DNA of 64,000 nt, from the NCBI RefSeq assembly GCF_900104305.1, contig NZ_FNJC01000002.1:124001-188000 (forward strand). Direction: 5' to 3'. The stretch comes from Filomicrobium insigne (GTDB taxonomy: Bacteria; Pseudomonadota; Alphaproteobacteria; Rhizobiales; Hyphomicrobiaceae). Every line of letters begins with the position of its first letter. Positions within the stretch are counted from its first letter, which is position 1. The translations under genes were made by a program, and so were the position numbers. Under the pieces are notes generated by a model. That model worked only from the letters and a program-made list of their open reading frames with translations. It was not told the DNA's origin and searched no databases. Of the stretch, positions 49,270 to 59,280 are shown in pieces.

Positions 49270-49788
49270 GTGAATAACCAGCTTAAAGTTGAAGCAGCTC
49301 CCGTCATCACCCGACCGGCAGAGCTTTCTGATTTGCCGGAAATTTCGCGCTTACACGCACGCGCATTCGGCCCCGGACGGTTTGCCCGTACGGCTTATCG
49401 CGTCCGCGAAGGCCGCACGCCGGTTTCTCCCTATTGTCGTGTTGCCGTTGCAAACGGAGCCATCATCGCGGCCCTCCGTTTCACGGAGATCTCGATTGGC
49501 GGAACCACGAGAGCACTACTTCTCGGCCCACTCGCCGTTGATCCGGCTTTTGCCAATAGGGGCTATGGGCGTCAGTTGATCGCTGAAGGCTTAGATTTGG
49601 CCCGTGCGAACGACATAGCCCTCGTCATCCTTGTCGGCGATGAGCCCTATTACGCGCGGTTCGGGTTTAAGCCGCTTCCGCCAGGAAGCATCACATTCCC
49701 GGGCCCCGTCAATCCGGCACGCATCCTCGGCCTGGAACTTCAAACCGGCGCAGCAGCCAGTTTCCACGGGTTGATCCAAGCCGCCTAA
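49270..49788 (+). CDS. GNAT-family acetyltransferase (YhbS-like)
   Basis: A 172-aa acetyltransferase. The acetyl-CoA motif reads LLGPLAVDPAFANRGYGRQLI (about 94-114) and the C-terminal motif is VGDEPYYARFGFKPLPPG, as in YhbS/COG3153 proteins. It starts with GTG 49270. It follows the Nudix gene by 75 nt and could be co-transcribed. The substrate is unknown. Confidence 0.88.
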   Translation: MNNQLKVEAAPVITRPAELSDLPEISRLHARAFGPGRFARTAYRVREGRTPVSPYCRVAVANGAIIAALRFTEISIGGTTRALLLGPLAVDPAFANRGYGRQLIAEGLDLARANDIALVILVGDEPYYARFGFKPLPPGSITFPGPVNPARILGLELQTGAAASFHGLIQAA

Positions 49789-49827
49789 GCTGAAGAACAG
49801 CGGCTGGGATCACCGGATCGTCTAACC

Positions 49828-51120
49828 TCAATCCTCGAACGGATCACGCATGAGGATCGTGTCGTCGCGTTCTGGCGAAGTCGAGAGTAACGTCACGGGG
49901 CACTCAATGAGTTCCTCGATATGACGCACGTACTTGACGGCCTGCGCCGGCAAATCCGCCCACGTTCGTGCACCACGTGTGGAAGCTGACCAACCTTCGA
50001 ACGTTTCCCAAATAGGACGCACGCGCGCTTGCGAGTTTTGTCCTGCCGGCAGACGTTCGATGCGCTCACCGTCGATCTCGTAACCGACGCAAACCCTAAC
50101 CTCGTCAAAGCCATCGAGAACATCGAGCTTCGTCAACGCGATGCCATCGATCCCACCGACCTTGATCGCTTGTCGCGCGAGCACGGCATCGAACCAGCCA
50201 CAACGACGTGCCCGTCCCGTGACGGTGCCAAACTCGTGGCCCCGCTCACCCAACGTCCGACCAATCTCATCCGTAAGTTCGGATGGAAATGGTCCAGAAC
50301 CCACACGCGTCGTGTAGGCCTTGGCAATGCCGAGAACGTATCCAAGATTACGAGGACCAATGCCCGATCCCGTCGCCGCCTGCGCCGCCACCGTGTTCGA
50401 AGAGGTGACGAACGGATACGTGCCGTGATCGATATCAAGCAGAGTGCCCTGAGCACCCTCGAACAGAATGCGCTTACCTGCGCGGCGAGCGCTATCCAAC
50501 AACTCCCACGTGACGTCCATGAAGGGCAGGATCTTCGTCCGCACTTCAGAGAGCTCCGCCATTAGCGCGTCTGCGCCCACCTCAGGCTTGCCCAGCCCGC
50601 GCCGCAAAGCATTGTGGTGAACGAGAATGCGTTCAACCTTTGGACCGAGGGTGTCGAGGTTTTTCAAATCGTTGATGCGGATGGCACGGCGGCCAACCTT
50701 GTCTTCGTACGCAGGTCCAATCCCGCGTCCGGTCGTGCCGATCCGACCGCCTCCCGCAGCTTCCTCGCGCATTTGGTCCAGCTCTCGGTGAAGCGGAAGG
50801 ATGAGGGTCGCATTCTCTGCAACGCGCAGGTTATCTGCCGAAACGTTCACACCCTGCGCCCGCAGCCGTTCGATTTCGTCGCACAGCGCCCACGGATCGA
50901 TCACCACGCCGTTGCCGATGATCCCCATCTTTCCTCCGCGCACGACGCTGGAAGGCAACAGCGACAGCTTGTACGTCTGCCCGCCGATAACCAGAGTATG
51001 GCCGGCGTTATGACCTCCCTGAAATCGAACGACGATGTCGGCGCGTTCCGACAGCCAATCAACAATTTTGCCCTTACCTTCGTCACCCCATTGGGCGCCA
51101 ACAACCACGACGTTCGACAT
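49828..51120 (-). CDS. purA: Adenylosuccinate synthetase
   Basis: A 430-aa GTP-dependent enzyme that joins IMP and aspartate in AMP synthesis. The GTP-binding start [11 protein letters not shown] (8-18), [22 protein letters not shown] and GTTGRGIGP are classic PurA. I take [10 protein letters not shown] at 51120, with GAAGGG upstream, rather than the ATG at 51156. A very strong hairpin lies immediately upstream at 51144-51169. It is convergent with the GNAT gene. Confidence 0.97.
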   Translation of the reverse strand: MSNVVVVGAQWGDEGKGKIVDWLSERADIVVRFQGGHNAGHTLVIGGQTYKLSLLPSSVVRGGKMGIIGNGVVIDPWALCDEIERLRAQGVNVSADNLRVAENATLILPLHRELDQMREEAAGGGRIGTTGRGIGPAYEDKVGRRAIRINDLKNLDTLGPKVERILVHHNALRRGLGKPEVGADALMAELSEVRTKILPFMDVTWELLDSARRAGKRILFEGAQGTLLDIDHGTYPFVTSSNTVAAQAATGSGIGPRNLGYVLGIAKAYTTRVGSGPFPSELTDEIGRTLGERGHEFGTVTGRARRCGWFDAVLARQAIKVGGIDGIALTKLDVLDGFDEVRVCVGYEIDGERIERLPAGQNSQARVRPIWETFEGWSASTRGARTWADLPAQAVKYVRHIEELIECPVTLLSTSPERDDTILMRDPFED

Positions 51121-51143
51121 CTCGACCCTTCGTAAAAACACCG

Positions 51144-51180
51144 AAAGCCCCGGCACATGCCGGGGCTTTGAGATACTATA
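51144..51180 (-). promoter_or_regulatory. Strong hairpin at the purA leader with a -10-like box
   Basis: AAAGCCCCGGCA and TGCCGGGGCTTT form a perfect 12-bp inverted repeat with a 2-nt centre, 24 nt before the purA start codon. On the minus strand TATAGT (51180-51175) is a good -10 box just before it, so the hairpin could sit at the very 5' end of the purA mRNA. It could equally be the terminator of the upstream 117-aa gene, with a short TTT tail. Confidence 0.55.
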
Positions 51181-51268
51181 GTGCGTTCTGCCCCGTCTGA
51201 AAACGTTTATGAGTGCGACAGACGCTCTACAAGCCGTACAGAGAAAAAAACGCTTTTATAATCAGAAT

Positions 51269-51622
51269 TTAAGAACGCGCTTCCCGTCGCATGCGCATGC
51301 CACTGATGGCAAGAACTATGCCGATAAGCCCGACCAGCACGTTGGCTATATCCAGTCCGAGTTCCAACAACTTCATATTGTTGAGCTTTTCCTGGCGCGT
51401 TCCACCGCCCTCAACACGCCGGGCCTGCGCGAAACTATCGGCGCCTGGTGAAGCCTGCGGTCGGGACGCCGAACGCTCCTGCTCCGGTGCCGCATTCTCT
51501 TCGCCAACGATCCACGAATAGCGCGCCAGCGCATCGCCTTCATGCATCAGTCTGTAGCCAAGCACGCCCGCCGCGACGGCAAACAGGATGAGCCCCAGGA
51601 AAATGTATCCGCGCCTGCCCAT
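51269..51622 (-). CDS. 117-aa membrane protein of unknown function
   Basis: Two hydrophobic segments (about residues 6-23 and 90-108) flank a Gln/Arg/Pro-rich middle. No domain is recognised. ATG 51622 (MGRRGYIFLGLIL) has GGGGAGG seven nt upstream. It starts 28 nt after the DUF4139 gene stop, so the two are probably one operon. It may anchor or assist the periplasmic DUF4139 protein. Confidence 0.72.
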   Translation of the reverse strand: MGRRGYIFLGLILFAVAAGVLGYRLMHEGDALARYSWIVGEENAAPEQERSASRPQASPGADSFAQARRVEGGGTRQEKLNNMKLLELGLDIANVLVGLIGIVLAISGMRMRREARS

Positions 51623-51650
51623 TCGAGCCTCCCCGATTTACGTAGTCTTG

Positions 51651-53351
51651 TTACTGGCCGTACATAATCTCGCGTGGCGACGGCCAAGCGACCTTATATC
51701 CGAAGTCAATGACCTTCTCTTCATCGACGTCAATCTGACTGTCCCAACTTATGATGCCGCGCTTGTCTTCGAGATTCTGCCGTGTCGGCTTATTCGCTCC
51801 GATGAACTCGACCGTAATTCCTTGCTGCTTAGACACTGGCAATTGATCGAGAACAGACAGAGTGATGGCGCGCTCGTGAAGGTTTTTCACACTGATTTTG
51901 AATTCACGCCGATCATTACGGGACGAGGAAATCAGACCACTCTCGCCTTGAACCTCTCCTGCAACCGCATAGCGGACACGCACGAGGTCGTCGGTCCCAA
52001 AACCAAGTTCCACCTCTTCGTTACCGCTCACCAGCGGCAACCGTCCCGTTCCGACGAACGTTTGATCGCGGAACAGCGAGACCTGTCCCGGCAACAGCGC
52101 CTCACGATCGGGTAGCTTAAATTTCGCGTAGAGATAGGCCGTAGGGTCAAGCTTGGGTACGGTCTTCACAACGAGCTGCGGCGCAACGGTATTTTGCGTG
52201 AGCTGCACGCGTTTGATTTCACCCGTATCGGGAACTGAAGTTCGCTCCGAGACGCGATAAAGCGCCTGGAAAGGCGCGTTCTCAACGGTTGCCAGTCGCT
52301 GCTGCACTCCAACTTTGCGTGCGACCGCACCCATACGTTCGCGCGAATCCGCAATGACGGCTTCTTCTTGGGGACGGTTTCCGGCATCACCACGACGCTC
52401 CATCATCACTTGCGGAGCAGGAGAAGGGGGTGGAAGCGGCTTCGGCTCGACTCTGAAGTCAACAGTAATAGGCGTGAGCTCGGGAGCTGAAGATCCGGCC
52501 TTGGGTCGCGTCGTCGAGAGCGTCAACGATACGTCCTCCCAAGCCTCCCCGGTGCGTTGGGTAATGGTAGCACGCCGGACGAGATCCAGGCTTGGCTCAA
52601 CGGTCTTCGAGCCTGTCGAAAGCCGTGCGTCGTACGACGGCTGCCAGGATGCGCCGCGCACCTGATAACGAACGATCATCTCGGCATCGAGCGCCGTTTG
52701 CGCCGCAACCGAGACCTTGATCTCTGTTCGCTCCTCCCTTTTGGGGGCCAGCAGAGCAAGCTCCTTTTGCAGATCTGCGATACGCCGGTCGAGATCTCGA
52801 ATTTTGACGTTGGCCTCAAGGCGACCGCTCTGTGCGTCGTTCATGCTCGTGCCGATCAGCGCAAAAAGCGCTGACCAATCTTCGCGCGGAACCAAGGCGG
52901 ACGCACCGGGCTGCGCAGGCTGGTTTGGCAGAGCCGCGAGGTTTTCAATGAGCCTGACTTGAGTGTCATATGCGGAGATCTGCCCCTCGATAAGGGTCCT
53001 TTGATCCTTGAGCTTCTCGATTTCATCATCGATACGACGACGGGTCGAAGCCGCCGCTTGCGCATCGTCACGAGAGATGAAGATGCGACGGCTGTCGACC
53101 GCACCAATTTCCAAGACGCCGCTGGCCTTGCCTTCAACGCGTATTGAACTTGTATCAGCCTGTGCAGGCAGATCCTCGAATACGAGTGTCTGCGCACCGC
53201 TGTCCAACTTCACTTTGGCAACGCGCGTCACTTCCGCACCGGAGGGAAAGACCAGCACGCTATCGATCCGCGAGTGAACCTTTATGTCTTCCGCCACCGC
53301 TCCCGCGACGGTAACGACGGCAAAAAGGCAGGTGAAAGCAGCGCGCAGCAT
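51651..53351 (-). CDS. Exported DUF4139 (mucoidy inhibitor MuiA-like) protein
   Basis: A 566-aa protein with a signal peptide (1-20, MLRAAFTCLFAVVTVAGAVA). An N-terminal DUF4140 region (TSVLVFPSGAEVTRVAKVKL-type start), a coiled-coil stretch (about 95-125 and 180-205) and a C-terminal DUF4139 beta-sandwich (VRYQVRGASWQPSYDARL onward) match the MuiA family. The middle is Pro-rich. Function is unknown; the name comes from capsule phenotypes. ATG 53351 follows GAGGGG. Operon partner: the 117-aa gene. Confidence 0.87.
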   Translation of the reverse strand: MLRAAFTCLFAVVTVAGAVAEDIKVHSRIDSVLVFPSGAEVTRVAKVKLDSGAQTLVFEDLPAQADTSSIRVEGKASGVLEIGAVDSRRIFISRDDAQAAASTRRRIDDEIEKLKDQRTLIEGQISAYDTQVRLIENLAALPNQPAQPGASALVPREDWSALFALIGTSMNDAQSGRLEANVKIRDLDRRIADLQKELALLAPKREERTEIKVSVAAQTALDAEMIVRYQVRGASWQPSYDARLSTGSKTVEPSLDLVRRATITQRTGEAWEDVSLTLSTTRPKAGSSAPELTPITVDFRVEPKPLPPPSPAPQVMMERRGDAGNRPQEEAVIADSRERMGAVARKVGVQQRLATVENAPFQALYRVSERTSVPDTGEIKRVQLTQNTVAPQLVVKTVPKLDPTAYLYAKFKLPDREALLPGQVSLFRDQTFVGTGRLPLVSGNEEVELGFGTDDLVRVRYAVAGEVQGESGLISSSRNDRREFKISVKNLHERAITLSVLDQLPVSKQQGITVEFIGANKPTRQNLEDKRGIISWDSQIDVDEEKVIDFGYKVAWPSPREIMYGQ

Positions 53352-53455
53352 TGAGTGCCCCTCGTAGTGCTAAGTTTGTTCGGATCGGCCCGAGAAAATA
53401 TCCCCTCGTGCGGCCTCAAGGCGACCGCATTATGACGACCGGTCCGAAAGGAGCA

Positions 53456-55045
53456 TCAAAATCTTAGTCGGCGCGCCCGCACAACGTGTTTGAGCTGGGA
53501 AACCTGCTTCAATACCTCATCAGAAACGGCATCATCGAGCGCGACAACGGTAACGGCTTCGCCGCCAGGGGTCTCGCGCCCCAGGTTAAACGTCGCAATG
53601 TTGACCCCGTTTTCTCCCATCAGCGTCCCAAAGTTGCCGATGAAGCCGGGTTTATCCTGGTTGCGCACAAACAGCATATGCTCGCTAAGAGCGAAATCCA
53701 TATCGATATCACGCACCTGGATAAACCTTGGCCGTCCATCGACGGAGATCGTTCCCGCTACGGACCGCTCATAGCTATCCGTCTTCACCGTCAATTTGAC
53801 GAAACTCTCATAAACATCGTGCTGAGAACACGTCATCTCTTCAACGGCGATCCCGCGTTGAGCTGCGTTGTGGGCGGCAGACACCATATTCACGTCCGGC
53901 ATGGACGGACGCAGCAATCCACCCAGCGCCGCAGCGGTCAGCGGCTTCACATTAAGCCCGGCAGCCTCACCGCAATATTCAAGCCGAACACCCTTGATCG
54001 CCACGTCCGTTAACTGCCCGGCAAACGAGCCGAGCTGCTCTGCGAGCGTAACGTACGGCATCAATCGCGGCGCTTCTTCCGGCGTAATCGAAGGGAAGTT
54101 GATGGCGTTGGTAATCGCTCCCTTCAAAAGGTGGTCTGACATCTGCTCTGCGATCTGCAGTGCGACCTTCTCTTGGGCCTCGCCGGTCGACGCACCGAGG
54201 TGAGGCGTACAAATGACGTTGTCGAAGAGGAATAGCGGATGATCTGTTGCCGGCTCATGTTCAAAGACGTCTAGGGCCGCTCCCGCAATGTGTCCGGCAC
54301 GCAATGCGCTTGCGAGAGCCCCCTCATCAATCAAACCTCCGCGCGCACAATTGATGATGCGAACGCTCGACTTCGTCTTCGCAAGAGCCTCCGCTGACAG
54401 GATGTTGCGTGTCTTATCTGTAAGCGGCACATGAAGAGAAATGAAATCCGCGCGCGCCAACAACGCGTCGAGTTCGACCTTCTCGACTCCGAGAGCCACC
54501 GCACGTTCTTCCGTTAGAAACGGATCGTAAGCGATCACGCGCATCTTGAGACCGATGGCCCGGTCGGCAACGATTGCACCGATGTTTCCGCACCCGATCA
54601 CACCAAGTGTCTTGTTGAACAACTCAACACCCAGGAATTTCGACTTTTCCCATTTGCCGGCATGCGTTGAAGCATTCGCCTGCGGGATCTGGCGCGCAAG
54701 AGCCATCATCATCGAAAGGGCATGCTCCGCCGTCGTGACCGAATTACCCGAAGGCGTATTCATCACGATGATGCCTTTAGCCGTCGCAGCCTTGACGTCG
54801 ATATTGTCGACGCCAATTCCCGCGCGCCCGATCACCTTGAGGCGATCCGCAGCCGCGATGACTTTCGATGTCACCTTGGTGGCCGAACGCACGGCAAGTC
54901 CGTCGTACGCGCCAATCACTTCCAGGAGACGCTCCGGATCTTTTCCAAGCGACGGGTCAAACGTCACGTCAAGGCCGCGATCCTTGAAGATCTGAACGGC
55001 GGTTTCAGAAAGCTTGTCCGTAATGAGGACCTTGGCAGTAGTCAT
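53456..55045 (-). CDS. serA: D-3-phosphoglycerate dehydrogenase
   Basis: A 529-aa NAD-dependent enzyme for the first step of serine synthesis. The Rossmann motif GVIGCGNIGAIVADRAIGL (about 146-164), the catalytic-region CTPHLGASTGEAQEKVA and a C-terminal ACT domain (MLFVRNQDKPGFIGNFGTLM...) with an intervening ASB domain are seen, which is the long type I form. The ACT domain may sense serine. It follows serC by 69 nt in one operon. Confidence 0.97.
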   Translation of the reverse strand: MTTAKVLITDKLSETAVQIFKDRGLDVTFDPSLGKDPERLLEVIGAYDGLAVRSATKVTSKVIAAADRLKVIGRAGIGVDNIDVKAATAKGIIVMNTPSGNSVTTAEHALSMMMALARQIPQANASTHAGKWEKSKFLGVELFNKTLGVIGCGNIGAIVADRAIGLKMRVIAYDPFLTEERAVALGVEKVELDALLARADFISLHVPLTDKTRNILSAEALAKTKSSVRIINCARGGLIDEGALASALRAGHIAGAALDVFEHEPATDHPLFLFDNVICTPHLGASTGEAQEKVALQIAEQMSDHLLKGAITNAINFPSITPEEAPRLMPYVTLAEQLGSFAGQLTDVAIKGVRLEYCGEAAGLNVKPLTAAALGGLLRPSMPDVNMVSAAHNAAQRGIAVEEMTCSQHDVYESFVKLTVKTDSYERSVAGTISVDGRPRFIQVRDIDMDFALSEHMLFVRNQDKPGFIGNFGTLMGENGVNIATFNLGRETPGGEAVTVVALDDAVSDEVLKQVSQLKHVVRARRLRF

Positions 55046-55114
55046 GGATGTTCATCCTAAGAAACGAAACAAAAGGGGAGACACTCAGGGGCCATCCGCG
55101 GCCACACGCTGCGT

Positions 55115-56290
55115 TCAGCTTTCGCGGATGAGATCGGCTATACACCGCTCAAAAGCCCAGTCGAGCCACGGCAGCAGCGCCGCCACATCGGCCGTTTCGA
55201 CCGTGGCTCCAGTCCAGATGCGCAAACCTGGAGGCGCATCCCGATAAAACGAGATGTCCTTCGCAGCATCTTCAGCATCAAGCAGCGACGCGATGCCTTT
55301 GGCGAACTTCGCCTGCCCATCACGATCCAGAGACATCACGCGAGGATCAACGATCTTCAAGCAAACCGAAGTGTTGGAATAAGTTGCCGGATCGTCAGCA
55401 AGATTGGCGACCCAATCCGTTGCGTTGACCCAATCGATGAGCACGCGAGCATTCGCATCCGCCCGGGCCATCAAGCCCTTGAGACCGCCTTGATCCAGGG
55501 CCCACGCCAAAGCATCGAGATAATCTTCAACGGCCAGCATCGACGGGGTGTTGATCGTCTCGCCAACGAAAATGCCGTCGATGAGCCGGCCATCCTTCGT
55601 GAGGCGAAAGATCTTCGGCAACGGCCAGCGAGGGTTATAGGACTCGAGTCTTTCGACTGCGCGAGGGCTGAGGATAAGCATGCCATGCGCCCCCTCGCTC
55701 CCCAGCACCTTCTGCCAAGAAAACGTAAGCGCATCGACCTTGCCCCAGTCGATGGGCTGCGCGAAGGCACCCGACGTCGCATCAACCAGGGTTAACCCCG
55801 AACGATCCGCCGCGACCCACTCAAAATTGGGAATACGCACACCTGACGTGGTGCCGTTCATCGTGAAAACGACATCGCACGAGAAGTCTACTGCACTGAG
55901 GTCCGGCAACCGGCCGTAATCAGCTTCCAGGCGACGTACATCATCCAGCTTGAGCTGATTGACGATGTCGCTGACCCAGCCTTTGCCGAAGCTCTCCCAG
56001 GCTAGGACATCGACACCGCGCTCACCGAGAAGCGTCCACATTGCCGCTTCGAAGGCACCGGTGTCCGAAGCAGGCATGATGCCGATCCGGAAATCGTCCG
56101 GCACTTCAAGAACAGCCCTGGTCCGATCGATAGCGAGCTGAAGGCGCGCCTTACCTTCGCGCGCACGGTGGGATCTGCCGAGAAATGCGTCCTTGAGAAC
56201 CGCGGGGCTCCAGCCTGGACGCTTGGCGCAGGGGCCCGAAGAAAAATGCGGATTAGCCGGCCGAACGGCAGGCTTAGCAAGTGTCGTCAT
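55115..56290 (-). CDS. serC: Phosphoserine aminotransferase
   Basis: A 391-aa PLP enzyme that makes phosphoserine. The PLP lysine is Lys194 in [14 protein letters not shown], and [26 protein letters not shown] and [11 protein letters not shown] are family motifs of the alphaproteobacterial long form. The ATG at 56290 is preceded by GGAAGGG, which lies in the loop of a small hairpin (see leader). It is the first gene of serCA. Confidence 0.95.
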   Translation of the reverse strand: MTTLAKPAVRPANPHFSSGPCAKRPGWSPAVLKDAFLGRSHRAREGKARLQLAIDRTRAVLEVPDDFRIGIMPASDTGAFEAAMWTLLGERGVDVLAWESFGKGWVSDIVNQLKLDDVRRLEADYGRLPDLSAVDFSCDVVFTMNGTTSGVRIPNFEWVAADRSGLTLVDATSGAFAQPIDWGKVDALTFSWQKVLGSEGAHGMLILSPRAVERLESYNPRWPLPKIFRLTKDGRLIDGIFVGETINTPSMLAVEDYLDALAWALDQGGLKGLMARADANARVLIDWVNATDWVANLADDPATYSNTSVCLKIVDPRVMSLDRDGQAKFAKGIASLLDAEDAAKDISFYRDAPPGLRIWTGATVETADVAALLPWLDWAFERCIADLIRES

Positions 56291-56296
56291 TGTACA

Positions 56297-56333
56297 CTAC
56301 CCTTCCAAGTAGCAGCCTCCCGTTGGGGGGAGG
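56297..56333 (-). ncRNA. Structured leader of serC (serC-motif candidate)
   Basis: Two hairpins follow one another on the minus strand. The first pairs CCTCCC with GGGAGG (56333-56316). The second pairs CTAC with GTAG (56312-56297) and places the GGAAGG ribosome site in its loop, just before the start codon. A serC RNA motif upstream of serCA is known in alphaproteobacteria (published as a computational find); this looks like an example, but I cannot run a covariance model. Confidence 0.6.
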
Positions 56334-56438
56334 TGTCCCACTGACGACAATGACAGATCTGATCCGGGTCCGGCAATCTCAACGTTAGGATCATACGACC
56401 GACGGGCGACCAGCGCTTTACACCCGTTTAAACATCAA

Positions 56439-56470
56439 AGCGGGGCAACCGGTCATCCGGTTACCCCGCT
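56439..56470 (-). terminator. Strong terminator-like hairpin after glmM
   Basis: A 14-bp stem (AGCGGGGTAACCGG on the minus strand) with a 4-nt loop. The one mismatch seen on the plus strand becomes a G-U pair in minus-strand RNA. A short TTTGATGTTT tail follows. It separates glmM from serC. Confidence 0.75.
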
Positions 56471-56583
56471 CGCATCAGGCCCGTCCGCATATGACCTGAC
56501 GTCAAAAACCTATTTAGCGATAACAACCGCTGTCAGCGTAGACCATGACAGGCAAGCTTTAAGGTTTATTTAAGCCTCGCCCA

Positions 56584-57948
56584 TCACGCAGCCTCTTGCG
56601 AGGCCGCAACACGAACCGCCTCACAAATGTCACCGACGACCGTACCCACGAGCTGTTCGTCATCGCCCTCGGCCATAACCCGAATAACCGGCTCAGTTCC
56701 AGAAGGCCGAATAACCAACCGGCCAGTGTTACCCAGCCGCGTCTGCGCCTTCTCGATCGCCGTTTTCACCCGCTCATCCTCAAGCGGCTTCCCGCTGGCA
56801 AATCGAACGTTCTGCAGAACCTGAGGGACAGGTTCAAAGCGCTGGCACACATCGGACACGGGCCGATCGGCAGCCACAGCCACCGCAAGTACCTGCAGCG
56901 CTGAAACCAAGCCATCGCCCGTCGTTGTAAAGTCCGACAACACAATGTGGCCGGACTGCTCCCCACCGACATTGAAGCCATGCTTGCGCATGTGCTCCAC
57001 GACGTAACGGTCACCGACAGGTGTGCGCTGCAGCCCGAGCCCGAGCTCACGCAAATGCCGCTCTAATCCGAGATTGCTCATGACCGTCGCAACGATGCCG
57101 CCCGCAGCCAGACGGCCGCGTCGATGCCAGCTCTCTGCAATCACCGCCATGAGCTGATCGCCGTCGACGATACGTCCCGTCTCGTCTACGATCACGACAC
57201 GGTCGGCATCCCCATCCAGAGCAATGCCGATATCTGCACGCACCTCGTGAACCTTTTCAATCAACGCTTCCGGCGCCGTCGATCCACACTTCAGATTGAT
57301 GTTACGGCCATTGGGCTCAACGCCAATCTTGATAACCTCAGCTCCGAGCTCCCACAGCACTTCCGGAGCCACCTTGTACCCGGCGCCATGAGCGCAATCG
57401 ATGACGATCCGAAGTCCGTCGAGCCGCAGGTTTCGCGGCAGCGTCCGCTTAGCGTATTCGATATAGCGCTCTTGCGCACTCTCCACCCGCGTAGCACGGC
57501 CGATGTCGTCGGCGGCAGCAAGAAGCTCTGCAGAATCTTCATCAATCAGCTGTTCAATACGCAGTTCCGTCTCATCAGATAGCTTATAGCCATCCGGATC
57601 GAACAACTTGATGCCGTTGTCATCGAACCTGTTGTGTGAGGCTGAGATCATCACACCAAGGTCGGCACGCAGCGACCGTGTCAACATAGCGACCGCCGGC
57701 GTCGGCATCGGCCCAAGTAGAAAAACGTCCATGCCAACAGACGTAAAGCCAGACATCAACGCCGCTTCCAACATATAGCCGGACAGTCGCGTGTCCTTAC
57801 CGATCACGACCCGCGGACGATGGGAGTGAGTGCCGTTCTGAAAAACCTTACCGGCCGCCATCCCGACCTTCAGCGCAACTTCCGACGTCATCGGGTGCCG
57901 GTTGGCCAAACCGCGAATACCGTCTGTACCGAAATATCGTCGTGACAT
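56584..57948 (-). CDS. glmM: Phosphoglucosamine mutase
   Basis: A 454-aa enzyme that interconverts glucosamine 6- and 1-phosphate for UDP-GlcNAc. The phospho-Ser motif is [13 protein letters not shown] (Ser104 is the likely phosphorylated residue), the metal loop is DGDADRVV, and [13 protein letters not shown] binds phosphate near the end. [13 protein letters not shown] at 57948 is the standard start; the earlier ATG at 57999 is rejected. In many bacteria it follows folP directly; here two plus-strand genes lie between. Confidence 0.97.
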   Translation of the reverse strand: MSRRYFGTDGIRGLANRHPMTSEVALKVGMAAGKVFQNGTHSHRPRVVIGKDTRLSGYMLEAALMSGFTSVGMDVFLLGPMPTPAVAMLTRSLRADLGVMISASHNRFDDNGIKLFDPDGYKLSDETELRIEQLIDEDSAELLAAADDIGRATRVESAQERYIEYAKRTLPRNLRLDGLRIVIDCAHGAGYKVAPEVLWELGAEVIKIGVEPNGRNINLKCGSTAPEALIEKVHEVRADIGIALDGDADRVVIVDETGRIVDGDQLMAVIAESWHRRGRLAAGGIVATVMSNLGLERHLRELGLGLQRTPVGDRYVVEHMRKHGFNVGGEQSGHIVLSDFTTTGDGLVSALQVLAVAVAADRPVSDVCQRFEPVPQVLQNVRFASGKPLEDERVKTAIEKAQTRLGNTGRLVIRPSGTEPVIRVMAEGDDEQLVGTVVGDICEAVRVAASQEAA

Positions 57949-58394
57949 GGTTCCTACCTGTTCCTGCCGCGCTGAAAAGCGACCATCACGCGTAAGCAAT
58001 ATAGCCGTGCACTAAAGCGCATCATTACGTTGGACGAATGACAACGAAATATCATCCATGTGTTGGATGTCATACGACGTTTAAACAGGATCTCATAACC
58101 ATCCCCTGCTTTAGAGCGCCGGACTACCCACGGATTAGTTGCAGCAGCAAAGCCTTAAGATATCCATCCCGTCTCGGATCTGGATTTCAATTGTCCAACA
58201 CGCTTAATAGCCGAAATCCATGAAGAAAAGTTGGCCAACGGCCCTGGCGAGCCCTCAGGGGCTGACCACCGCGATGGAATCGTAGATACCTCAACAAAAG
58301 ATCCAGCAATCGTCGCGGCTCGCTCCATCACGATCCGCGATGCGCCCAGCCGGCTCCGGATTTCACCAAGAGCCAGATAGGGAGTGAAAGTAGG
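57949..58394. other. Divergent intergenic region between glmM and the ParA-like gene
   Basis: A 446-nt gap with no gene or RNA that I recognise. Near 58052-58076 there is a short inverted repeat, ATCATCCA-TGTG-TTGGATG. It does not match the parS consensus of chromosomal ParB sites. Promoters for both genes must be here. Confidence 0.5.
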
Positions 58395-59261
58395 ATGGGA
58401 TATTTCCTCGCTGTCGCGAACCGCAAGGGTGGTGTGGGCAAATCCACCGTCTCCGTCATGCTGGCGCACGCATTCGCCGTGTGGGGCGGTAAGCGGGTTT
58501 TGCTTATCGACCTTGACGCACAGTCCAACTCGTCTTTGATCCTGACCGGAAACGCCCAATGGATTGAGGCCCAAAGGACCTCAAAGAATGTCGCCGCCTA
58601 CATCGAAGACAAGATGTACGGACAAAACCCAATCTCGGACTACATCCAACGCGGCGTGGGCGATATCGAAACCGATGACGGCAAAGCCCCACCGATCGAT
58701 CTGCTCGCCGGTTCTCTTCGTTTTGAGGATATGCAGGACGAGCTCATCTCGCATTACTCTCTCAGTGCCCGCTCCTTCCGCATCGCCAAGGAACGCTGCG
58801 CCGAGCACTTCAAACGCGCGCTAACCTCCTCAGGGAGGCTGGCTGACATCATTATTCTTGACTGCGCGCCAGGCATCTCCAACGCAACCGCTGCGGCGTT
58901 GCGACTAGCGAACAAAGTCATTGTCCCCTTCCGCCCCGACTCCGTCTCGGAATTTGCGGTCGACAAGATTTCGACGATCATCGAGGGCAAGAATGCGCAA
59001 GGCGTCGCTGAAATCCCACCAACCGAGCGTCGGTATCGCTGTCTGGCAAATTATGTGCGCCCAGGCGGGCAGGACCAGATTTACATCCAAACGATTTCAG
59101 CCGACCATCCCACGCTGAATACTCAGTTACCCATGCTGCCGGATCTGGCGAACGCCTTCTATTGGGCTGAAGAACGTCAGACACTGACAGAAAAGTACGC
59201 GTCAGCGCTTTCGCCAATGAACGCGCTTTACAAAGAATTGTCCGCGTCGCTTCCCCTCTGA
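58395..59261 (+). CDS. ParA-like deviant Walker ATPase
   Basis: A 288-aa ATPase of the ParA/MinD group. The deviant Walker A KGGVGKST (11-18) has the signature Lys11; DLDAQSNSS is the Walker A' region, and IIILDCAPGISNAT is Walker B. No N-terminal HTH (as in plasmid ParA type Ia) and no MinD-type C-terminal amphipathic helix are evident, so it looks like a chromosomal positioning ATPase that may use the nucleoid. ATG 58395 follows AGGGAG. A partner gene follows after 19 nt. There is no ParB gene. Confidence 0.9.
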   Translation: MGYFLAVANRKGGVGKSTVSVMLAHAFAVWGGKRVLLIDLDAQSNSSLILTGNAQWIEAQRTSKNVAAYIEDKMYGQNPISDYIQRGVGDIETDDGKAPPIDLLAGSLRFEDMQDELISHYSLSARSFRIAKERCAEHFKRALTSSGRLADIIILDCAPGISNATAAALRLANKVIVPFRPDSVSEFAVDKISTIIEGKNAQGVAEIPPTERRYRCLANYVRPGGQDQIYIQTISADHPTLNTQLPMLPDLANAFYWAEERQTLTEKYASALSPMNALYKELSASLPL

Positions 59262-59280
59262 CATCGCGGAAACGGAAACA

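Noticed and set aside
58052-58076. Inverted repeat before the ParA-like gene as a parS site
   Set aside because: It does not resemble the parS consensus TGTTTCACGTGAAACA and there is no ParB gene.
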